DNA of 40,181 bases from JANMDR01 sp031376425 (GTDB lineage: Bacteria; Pseudomonadota; Gammaproteobacteria; Burkholderiales; Usitatibacteraceae). A program made the translations under genes and the position numbers. Below are positions 31,830-38,915 of the stretch, piece after piece (position 1 is the stretch's first letter; each line of letters starts with the position of its first letter). The DNA is taken from positions 1 through 40,181 of the forward strand of contig JANMDR010000228.1 in the NCBI GenBank assembly GCA_031376425.1, read 5' to 3'. The notes under the pieces are model-generated. The model was not told where the DNA came from. It did not search any database and worked only from the letters and a program-made list of their open reading frames with translations.

Positions 31830-33905
31830 ATGAGACGAATAGATAGAAATATTAAGCGCGCTGTGCCATTGCTCACCGCCGCGGCGCTGGCGTGCCTCGC
31901 TACATCGGCTTTAGCGACCACACCGATCTTACTAAACGATGCGCTCAATTTATCGATCGAGCAATTGCTTGAAGTTAAAGTAGTGAGTGCATCGCGCTAT
32001 GAGCAAAAATCATCGGAGATTGCAGGTTCACCGCAGCTCATTAAAGCCGATGAAATTCGCATGTCTGGCGCGCGTAATTTAGGCGAAGCCTTATCTCTAT
32101 TTGGCGGCGTGCATTTGCATAACGACGGCATCTACACGCGTCTTGGCGTGCGCGGTTTTTTGCGTACTGGTGACTTTAATGCCCGTGTTTTACTGCTGCT
32201 CGACGGTCGGCGTTTGAATGAATTGGTCTTCGATGGCGCATATTTAGGCGAAGAAGGACCAATTGATATATCCCTTATAGAGCGCCTTGAATTTATTCCG
32301 GGGCCGGGTTCATCGGTATACGGTAGCAATGCGTTTTTTGGTGTCATTAATATCATCACAAAAAAAGTCGCAGATTTACGTACGGCTCAAGTCAATCTAG
32401 AGATAGCGGAACGCCAGCGCCTGCGTTACGAGGGTGGATTGGCACTACGGTTTGATCGTGGCGCATCAGGGATGCTCCAGGTTTCGCGCTATGAATCGCC
32501 CGGTCGGCAACGGAGTGCTCAAGAACTCGGGCGTGCGGCAAATGCAACACCGGCAGGCCGTGATAAGGAATGGGCGAATCGGTTTTACGGCCGCTACGAT
32601 GACGGTGCTTTAAGTCTCAGTGCGGTGTATGTAAATCGCGAAGTCAATAATGCCAATGGCGCGTATTTAACTGCACCGGACGCTCTGCAGCCTAATCGCG
32701 ATCGCCTCGCGAACGTGGATTTAGCCTATAGTAAAGAGATTGCACCTAGCCTTACCTTGGCCACCCACCTTAGCACCAGTGATTACAAATTTCGTTCGTT
32801 CAATCTTGCTGATGAAGTTGCTGGTGGCACAGGAGACAATGAGCAGATTTCGTATGCGCGTTGGCTTGATGCTGATGTAAAGGCCATTGCCAAATGGCGG
32901 CCTGACTCGACCTTAGTTACTGGTTTTGAAGTCACCCGCGTTACCAGCTTAGACTTTGAAGTGCTGGTGCCATCACTTAAAAAGGTATTGGTTGATCAGC
33001 AAAGTCGTTTTACCCGCTGGGGCATTTATGCGCAAAATGATTGGGTTCCAACATCGGCAGTTACCTTGAGTTTAGGCTTACGTCTTGACGGCCAAACTGG
33101 GCGTGATGCGGTATTGTCACCGCGAATCGGTGCCGTATATAGACCATCGAACGGCAGTGCGTTAAAGCTGCAACGTGGCGTAGCGTTTCGCAACCCGAAT
33201 GCTTATGAGCTTTATTACAATGCACCGGAAGTCGGTTACCGCACCAATCCGTCGCTGCGGGAGGAGCGGGTGACATCGAACGAACTTACTTTCGAACACG
33301 AGTTCGGTCAAAGTGCGTCGTTGCGTATCAGTGCTTTCAATAACAAGGTCGATAAGCTTATCGATTTTGTGGTCGATCCCAATGATGGTGTCTTGGTATT
33401 TTCAAATATTGGTTCGGCCACAGTCGATGGCCTACAAGCAGATATGCAACTCATGCTCCCTTCTGGTTGGCTCGGCGGTTCAGTAGATGGGTGGCGTGCA
33501 CGTTTGAGCGCTACGATTCAACGCGGTGAATCAAGTGATGCAAGTGGCGTAAGCAGCGATCGTACCTTGCGTAACAGCCCGCGCAGTCTCGCTCACCTAG
33601 CCGTGTACACGCCGCGCTGGCAAATGCCAACAATTGGCGGTGGCGCTAATGGTTCGTTAGCGGGAAGCGTAATTTGGCAATACGTGGGCAGCCAGCAGGG
33701 TCGCGACATGACAATAAGTAGCTACAGCATATTGAATGCAACTTTGATTGCAGATAACCTCTGGCCCGGCGTCTCCGCCACATTGGGCGTGAAAAACTTA
33801 CTGGACCGTGGCTACAGTTATCCACTTGGCGATGAATTTGTACAAACGGGAGAGCGGGGCGGCGCGCGCGCATTCTGGCTTGGCGCGCGGTATCGCTTCA
33901 AATGA
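31830..33905 (+). CDS. TonB-dependent receptor coupled to a YfiR/GGDEF-EAL module
   Basis: 691 residues. A signal peptide ends near TSALATT. The mature start LSIEQLLEVKVVSASRYEQ is typical of receptors associated with signalling genes. Plug motifs are IAGSPQLIKADEIRMSG, LGVRGFL, VLLLLDGRRLNELVFDG and IERLEFIPGPGSSVYGSNAFFGVINIITK. The barrel ends in LGARYRFK, one residue past the usual terminal aromatic. The stop overlaps the start of the yfiR-like gene (ATGA, 33902-33905), so the receptor is translationally tied to a c-di-GMP regulator. It may import a ligand or, without transport, act as an outer-membrane sensor or anchor. The substrate is unknown. Confidence 0.92.
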   Translation: MRRIDRNIKRAVPLLTAAALACLATSALATTPILLNDALNLSIEQLLEVKVVSASRYEQKSSEIAGSPQLIKADEIRMSGARNLGEALSLFGGVHLHNDGIYTRLGVRGFLRTGDFNARVLLLLDGRRLNELVFDGAYLGEEGPIDISLIERLEFIPGPGSSVYGSNAFFGVINIITKKVADLRTAQVNLEIAERQRLRYEGGLALRFDRGASGMLQVSRYESPGRQRSAQELGRAANATPAGRDKEWANRFYGRYDDGALSLSAVYVNREVNNANGAYLTAPDALQPNRDRLANVDLAYSKEIAPSLTLATHLSTSDYKFRSFNLADEVAGGTGDNEQISYARWLDADVKAIAKWRPDSTLVTGFEVTRVTSLDFEVLVPSLKKVLVDQQSRFTRWGIYAQNDWVPTSAVTLSLGLRLDGQTGRDAVLSPRIGAVYRPSNGSALKLQRGVAFRNPNAYELYYNAPEVGYRTNPSLREERVTSNELTFEHEFGQSASLRISAFNNKVDKLIDFVVDPNDGVLVFSNIGSATVDGLQADMQLMLPSGWLGGSVDGWRARLSATIQRGESSDASGVSSDRTLRNSPRSLAHLAVYTPRWQMPTIGGGANGSLAGSVIWQYVGSQQGRDMTISSYSILNATLIADNLWPGVSATLGVKNLLDRGYSYPLGDEFVQTGERGGARAFWLGARYRFK

Positions 33906-34480
33906 AATTGCGGAAAATTTTGGGTTATTACTGGCGCCACTGTGCTGCCCATTTAGTGGCCTGCACCGTTCTGGCGGGTACCCCTATTGTGTGCCAAGCG
34001 CAAATGAGTGAATATGAAATTAAAGCGGCATTCCTTTTTAATTTCGCGCTTTTTACGCAACCCATCTCCACCACCTCGCCTTCCCCAAAGCCTGAAGTTA
34101 GTGGTGATGATGTCGCCTATCGTATTTGCATTCACGGTAAAGACCCCTTTGGTGCCGCGCTTAAATCGTTGGCCGCACGCAAAGTAGCGCGTCGTCCTAT
34201 TGTTGTGATGCAAGGTGTGGCTGTTGAAGAATTAAAAACCTGCCAAATGGTTTATATCGGCGAGGCCGAACGCGAAGTCACGCGGCGCGCGATTGCAGCC
34301 ATGGGTGGCTTGCCGATTATCACAGTCGCTGAATTAAAAGAATTTCCAGCGCCAACGGTGATGTTCAATTTAATTCTGCTCGACGAAAAAGTGGCTTTTC
34401 AAGTCAATACTGTTGCGGCAAAAGGTCAGTTGATGGATGTCAGCGCCAAGTTGATTCGCTTAGCAAAGAATGTGCATTAA
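33902..34480 (+). CDS. YfiR-like periplasmic regulator (DUF4154)
   Basis: 192 residues with an N-terminal signal peptide (cleavage near CQAQ) and the DUF4154/YfiR fold: YEIKAAFLFNFALFTQ, YRICIHGKDPFGAALK, LKTCQMVYIGEAE and VMFNLILLDEKVAFQVN. Cys76 and Cys114 may form the disulfide that makes P. aeruginosa YfiR redox-responsive; the second YfiR disulfide pair is absent. In the Yfi system YfiR represses the diguanylate cyclase YfiN in the periplasm and is itself sequestered by the outer-membrane protein YfiB. Here the gene lies between a TonB receptor (4-base overlap) and a GGDEF-EAL protein (2-base gap), with no yfiB. Confidence 0.9.
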   Translation: MKLRKILGYYWRHCAAHLVACTVLAGTPIVCQAQMSEYEIKAAFLFNFALFTQPISTTSPSPKPEVSGDDVAYRICIHGKDPFGAALKSLAARKVARRPIVVMQGVAVEELKTCQMVYIGEAEREVTRRAIAAMGGLPIITVAELKEFPAPTVMFNLILLDEKVAFQVNTVAAKGQLMDVSAKLIRLAKNVH

Positions 34481-34482
34481 CG

Positions 34483-36669
34483 ATGGCAATTACTAATCCC
34501 TTACCAATGGCTAAAGCAGTGAATTTAAATGAGCCACCCGCCACATTCATGGCACGCCTGCGGCAAAGATTGCACGATGCCACCCTTAGCACTAAATTAG
34601 TGCTGGCAACTGGCTTGGTCATCGTGCCAGCACTTGTGGCAACCGTAGCGGTGCTCGCCTATGCGAGTTATATCGATCAAGCTGCTTACTTTGAAAGTGA
34701 TCTGGAAAAGCAAACCAAAGTAGCCGCAGAAAGTATTTCTGCAGCTACTTTATTCGATAATCGCGCTGAAACGGCCGATATATTACGCAGTGTGTTTGCG
34801 CCAACCACCATTGTTGAAGCCCAAGTATTTAACGCGTCGGGAACTCAGGTTTCAAGCTACAGCGCTAATGGCAAAATCCTAAATTTTATGGCAGAAAATT
34901 TCGCCGCAATCGAAAACTCACCTTTACCTAAGGCCACTAAGCGGCATATTGAAACCATTAGTTATCGCGGCCAAATCATTGGCAATATTGTGGTGATAGC
35001 AACTTTACAGCCGCTCCAAAATCGTATGCTAAATCAGCTGCAGCGTACCATATTAATTTTAGTTATATTCTGCGGAATGGCCCTATTACTAGCGCGTAGC
35101 CTTGTGGCGCGTGTGGTTGCACCAGTGCCACAGCTTGCCGAATTGATGGACCACATTAGCAGCAATCAAGACTATGCCGCGCGCGCGGTGGTTAAAAGTC
35201 GCGATGAAATTGGTCAACTAGCGGATCGATTTAACGGCTTGCTAGTGCAAATACAAAGCCGTGAGGCCGATCTGCAATTAGAGCTCGCCGAGCGTCGCAG
35301 TACTGAACTGCGTTTGGCACATTTAGCGGCTACGGATTTAGTCACTGGGCTTAATAATCGCCACTTTTTTTATGATCGCCTGCGTGAGTATGTAGCCCAA
35401 ACCCAAGAAAATTCACCTGAGCGGAATTTTGCGCTCATATTTATTGATCTAGATAATTTTAAGGTGGTGAACGACTCACTGGGTCACGGCGCAGGAGATA
35501 CCTTGCTCGCTGAGTTTGGACGGCGGCTTAAATTATTGTGTGCGGATAAAGATATAGTGTGCCGTGTTGGTGGCGATGAGTTTGCCGTGATCGTCAACAG
35601 CCCGGCAAGCGAAGCTGCGCTCACGCAGATCGCCCAAAAAATTATGTTCACCAATGCCGTACCTATGTTCATTGAAGGCAATGAAATCACCGTGACGGTA
35701 TCAATTGGCTTAGCTATTTTTTCAGATTGGCGATTAAGTGCGGAAGCCCTAGTACGTAATGCGGATACGGCGATGTACAGCGCCAAGCGTGCTGGCAAAA
35801 ATACCTACGCCTTATTTTCACCCACCATGACCGCAGTAGCCGAGCAGCGTTTTCGCATTGAGGCAGGCTTGCGCCGTGCAATCGAACGGCAGGAATTCTC
35901 ACTGGTGTTTCAGCCCATTGTTGATTTGCAAAATTACACGGTGGTGAAAGCTGAAGCACTACTCCGCTGGCGCACTGACTATCGGGTCATCCCCCCCTTG
36001 GAATTTATCGCAATAGCCGAAGAAACCGGGCTTATCACGACCATTGGTGATTTTGTAATTCGTCAGGCCTGCAAAACCTTACAAGCTTGGCAGGCACAGG
36101 GGCTAAATTTGTCCATCGCCGTAAATGTATCCGCGCGGCAACTAGCGAATCCGCAATTTGCTGATAGCGTCATTGCCACCTTGCAGCAATATAATTTACC
36201 ACCTCATGCCTTAGAAATTGAACTCACCGAAAGCATGCTCGTGACAGCGATTGATCCTGCCCGTGCGGCGCTTGATACCTTGGAAGCTTACGGCATCCAT
36301 CTTTCCATTGATGATTTTGGCACCGGTTACTCAAGCTTGGCCTATTTATCGCATTTGGCGGTAGACGGTATAAAAATCGATAAAAGCTTAATCGATGAAT
36401 TACCCAGCAATCCCGAAAACGTTGCCATCACCAAGGCCATATTAGGCATGGCACACGGCCTAGGTGCACGGGTGGTGGCCGAAGGCGTTGAAACCATAGA
36501 ACAAGCCAACGCCCTGCGCGAGCTGGGCTGCACCTATGCACAAGGGTTTTTGTTCAGCAAACCGATTGATGCGATGTTGATGCAAAAGGTAGTGAGCGGT
36601 ATGCCGCAGTGGGAGCGGCGTAATGCGGCTGCGGCGGCGACCGACATTAGCGTTAAGCTAGCGCAATAA
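34483..36669 (+). CDS. Membrane GGDEF-EAL protein with YfiN-like periplasmic sensor
   Basis: 728 residues. TM1 is about 38-62. A periplasmic domain (about 63-185) starts with AAYFESDLEKQTKVAAES, resembling the YfiN sensor (CHASE8). TM2 is about 186-206 and HAMP about 207-262. GGDEF (363-367, RVGGDEF) and EAL (491-493, AEALLRW) follow. The GGDEF site is intact with NNRHFFYDRL and SLGHGAGD; the inhibitory I-site RxxD is degenerate (ADKD, 354-357). EAL catalytic residues are kept: Asn548 (VNVS), Asp610-Asp611 (DDFGTGYSS), Lys631 (KIDK), Glu667 (AEGVE) and Gln687 (AQGF). The enzyme could therefore make and degrade c-di-GMP. YfiR presumably controls its periplasmic domain. Its last 17 bases overlap the convergent NERD gene. 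Confidence 0.95.
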   Translation: MAITNPLPMAKAVNLNEPPATFMARLRQRLHDATLSTKLVLATGLVIVPALVATVAVLAYASYIDQAAYFESDLEKQTKVAAESISAATLFDNRAETADILRSVFAPTTIVEAQVFNASGTQVSSYSANGKILNFMAENFAAIENSPLPKATKRHIETISYRGQIIGNIVVIATLQPLQNRMLNQLQRTILILVIFCGMALLLARSLVARVVAPVPQLAELMDHISSNQDYAARAVVKSRDEIGQLADRFNGLLVQIQSREADLQLELAERRSTELRLAHLAATDLVTGLNNRHFFYDRLREYVAQTQENSPERNFALIFIDLDNFKVVNDSLGHGAGDTLLAEFGRRLKLLCADKDIVCRVGGDEFAVIVNSPASEAALTQIAQKIMFTNAVPMFIEGNEITVTVSIGLAIFSDWRLSAEALVRNADTAMYSAKRAGKNTYALFSPTMTAVAEQRFRIEAGLRRAIERQEFSLVFQPIVDLQNYTVVKAEALLRWRTDYRVIPPLEFIAIAEETGLITTIGDFVIRQACKTLQAWQAQGLNLSIAVNVSARQLANPQFADSVIATLQQYNLPPHALEIELTESMLVTAIDPARAALDTLEAYGIHLSIDDFGTGYSSLAYLSHLAVDGIKIDKSLIDELPSNPENVAITKAILGMAHGLGARVVAEGVETIEQANALRELGCTYAQGFLFSKPIDAMLMQKVVSGMPQWERRNAAAAATDISVKLAQ

Positions 36670-37603
36670 TGCTACGGCATTTTGGATAATTGCTACAGCC
36701 CCAAAATGCACTGCCTGCATTAGTGCCACGTTTCGCTTCTCTGCGAACCATTGCGCTTGCGCATTTTGGACAAACTGGGGCTTCAGCACTGTTTGCACTA
36801 ATTCCACCAGCGGTGGCATCGGTGGCTTCAACTGCGATCGTTGGCGAGTTCGTAACCGGTGAGGCTAAGTAGGGTGCCAATCCAAACTTACCGATGTAGT
36901 TGGGCTCAATGGGTGTATGCCGCGCCAAAAGCTGCAGTGCCACGTCTTGGATAGTTTGGCTACTCACCACTTTTGCGAGAGCGCCGACATTGCTAAAAAA
37001 ACCAGTATTATTATTTTCGTCATCCAGTATTGTTTTGAACGTATCTATCTTTATGACGGTATCAGTATTGAAATTTTCTTTCGCAGGGCGCTTGATGTTG
37101 CTGGCTTTTGCTACCAATACGTACGGTTTCATCGTGGGCCTAATGCGCATGCCCATGCGCTCCGGCATCACAAGCTCCTTAAGCAAGAGCTTCAACGCCG
37201 TAACGTGATGATTATTTTGCTCAATGGGCGAGGCGATGCCCACTGGTTGGCGATTTATCCAAGTATTAAATTCTCCGCGCTCATTGATGCTCACGCCGTT
37301 ACCGTAGGTTTTTGTTTCGAGCACATAAAAATCAAGAAATCGATTGATGAGCAAATGATCAATTTGGGTTGCACCGTTTTGCGTTTCAAAGCGTAGATCA
37401 TGGAGCAGCATGTAGTTATTGGATTTGCCGAAATCGAAATTTAGCTGGAACGCCGCTTGGCCTTCATTGGCAGCGCCTTTGCTTAAATTATTGCGCTCTG
37501 TGGTGATCCGACGAACCACCAATGGTGGGACTCTGGTATCTGCAATATAAGTATTAAGTTGCGCAATTGAGGCCGATTTATCATCGGCCGATTTGATAAT
37601 CAT
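36653..37603 (-). CDS. NERD-domain protein with C-terminal topoisomerase-type zinc finger
   Basis: 316 residues. The NERD (nuclease-related) domain (about 40-150) has a conserved Glu47 (ANEGQAAF), Asp82 (GATQIDHLL), and Glu96-x-Lys98 (YVLETKTYG), a PD-(D/E)xK-like arrangement consistent with a DNA-processing nuclease. A variable middle region follows. The C-terminus (about 283-313) is a zinc ribbon CPKC ... CSNYPKC, as at the end of topoisomerase I. The fusion suggests DNA binding. It converges on the GGDEF-EAL gene with a 17-bp overlap of coding ends, so no terminator can stand between them. There is no restriction, toxin or phage-defence partner nearby. The activity is untested by anything seen here. 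Confidence 0.88.
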   Translation of the reverse strand: MIIKSADDKSASIAQLNTYIADTRVPPLVVRRITTERNNLSKGAANEGQAAFQLNFDFGKSNNYMLLHDLRFETQNGATQIDHLLINRFLDFYVLETKTYGNGVSINERGEFNTWINRQPVGIASPIEQNNHHVTALKLLLKELVMPERMGMRIRPTMKPYVLVAKASNIKRPAKENFNTDTVIKIDTFKTILDDENNNTGFFSNVGALAKVVSSQTIQDVALQLLARHTPIEPNYIGKFGLAPYLASPVTNSPTIAVEATDATAGGISANSAEAPVCPKCASAMVRREAKRGTNAGSAFWGCSNYPKCRSIIALA

Positions 37604-37932
37604 GGCGTTTCACTTTTTAATAAATTTATAGCTTACCCATGCCAATCTTAACCTGAAATCACCTACATTCTCTCTGGCACCGCCTCATATCCCAAATAAG
37701 TAGCTGTATGCACTAACAGTGTTTGGCCTAACAAGCTCTAGGATTATTGTAGTCGAAAAGACAATATAAATCGGTGGGCGAATTCACCCGCATGGAATGC
37801 GCCGTGCGCAGGTTGAGCCATAGCCTGAGAGACTGATTGTAATTCTTCTTAAATCGCTCAAAATAGTAGCATCGGGTCAATTTAAACTGTAGCGCGCTAC
37901 AATCGTTGTTTTCGCAATCACTCATTAGCGCT
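37604..37932. other. Intergenic region, nothing recognised
   Basis: About 330 bp between the NERD start and the acetyltransferase start; it must hold both promoters. A partial palindrome GGTGGGCGAATTCACCC occurs near 37773. No gene or RNA is recognised. Confidence 0.4.
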
Positions 37933-38460
37933 ATGCCTGTCATCCAAACCTCCCGCCTCACCCTACGCCAATTCACCTTAGACGATGCACCGTTTTTCAT
38001 GGCACTCGTCAACGATAAAGATTGGCTTACTTATATTGGTGATCGGAATGTGCACAGTGTGCAAGCGGCGCGTGATTATTTAGAAAAATTCTATTTATCC
38101 AAATATGCAAAAGATGGTTTTGGTTTTTATTTAGTTGCACTTAAAACCACCGGTGAGCCCATTGGCATGTGCGGCTTAATTAAGCGCGAAGGCTTGAACG
38201 ATGCTGATATTGGTTTCGCATACCTGCCTGCCTATCGCAGTCTTGGCTACGCCCTAGAAGCGGCGCAAGCCACGCTTGTATTTGCGCGTGAGACGCTTTT
38301 TATGCGGCGCTTAGTCGCCATTGCCACGCCCAGTAATGCATCATCGATCAAGTTGCTGGAAAAATTAGGGCTGGTGTTTGAACGCACGACCACCCTGCCT
38401 AAAGGCAATGAAGAGTTAGCGCTATATGCCATTAATTTTCGGACGGGATTGCCGACATAA
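37933..38460 (+). CDS. GNAT family N-acetyltransferase (RimJ/RimL-like)
   Basis: 175 residues from the ATG at 37933; a TTG nine codons upstream is less likely. The start VIQTSRLTLRQFTLDDAPFF is typical of RimJ/RimL-type acetyltransferases. The core has GFYLVALKTTGEPIGMCGLI, then DIGFAYLPAYRSLGYALEAAQ, the acetyl-CoA-binding region, and RLVAIATPSNASSIKLLEKLGLVFE. The classical Q-x-x-G-x-G/A loop appears as YRSLGYA. Such enzymes acetylate N-termini, amino groups of small molecules or antibiotics; the substrate cannot be told. It stands alone. Confidence 0.88.
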   Translation: MPVIQTSRLTLRQFTLDDAPFFMALVNDKDWLTYIGDRNVHSVQAARDYLEKFYLSKYAKDGFGFYLVALKTTGEPIGMCGLIKREGLNDADIGFAYLPAYRSLGYALEAAQATLVFARETLFMRRLVAIATPSNASSIKLLEKLGLVFERTTTLPKGNEELALYAINFRTGLPT

Positions 38461-38915
38461 TTTTTGACCTAAAAAGCATAGTTGTCACGAAAAACACTTG
38501 AGGTTTAATTTCGCGAAATGGCTTGCTAATGGATTGCTTGGTGGCAATAGCGATGCCCGTCAAAAAACGCTGTTGGGGCGTACATCTCCTTGGAGAATCG
38601 CTAACGGAGCGGTTTTCCAAGCATATCAAAATAGCTTATTAAGACATTTAATCAGCGTGATACCCGCAAAGGGCATCCGTGAAAGTCCTATATACACTAA
38701 GACTTTAGTCTGATTGCGCGTTTGGTGAATGCTCTGTAGACTCGGTATATCTAATTGTGTATCAGCATGTCTAAATATGTATCTAAATATCGAAAAATAT
38801 GTCGGTATATAGAAGTATGTATCGGCAAAATAAACTCAATGTTTTTAAAGCAGCGGCTCGTCACTCGGTCGTTCGCGCGTACGTACATTATCCCACTCCC
38901 TCGGAGGCAAACATC
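38461..38915. other. Non-coding region upstream of the adhesin gene
   Basis: About 455 bp. It holds a strong 14-bp hairpin (38589-38621), the AGACT/AGTCT inverted repeat near 38699-38710, and a run of AT-rich near-repeats (ATGTCTAAAT, ATGTATCTAAAT, then TATGTCGG and TATGTATCGG) at about 38767-38825. These suggest a controlled promoter for the adhesin. Small open frames here lack ribosome sites. Confidence 0.45.
38589..38621. repeat. 14-bp hairpin-forming inverted repeat
   Basis: CTTGGAGAATCGCT (38589-38602) pairs with AGCGGTTTTCCAAG (38608-38621) over 14 positions with two G-U pairs and a loop of AACGG. No T-run follows on either side, so it is not an ordinary terminator. It may be a structured leader segment or a dispersed repeat element. 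Confidence 0.6.

Noticed and set aside
36917..37396. Plus-strand open frame of 159 codons
   Set aside because: Shadow of the NERD gene; composition is not protein-like and no ribosome site is present.
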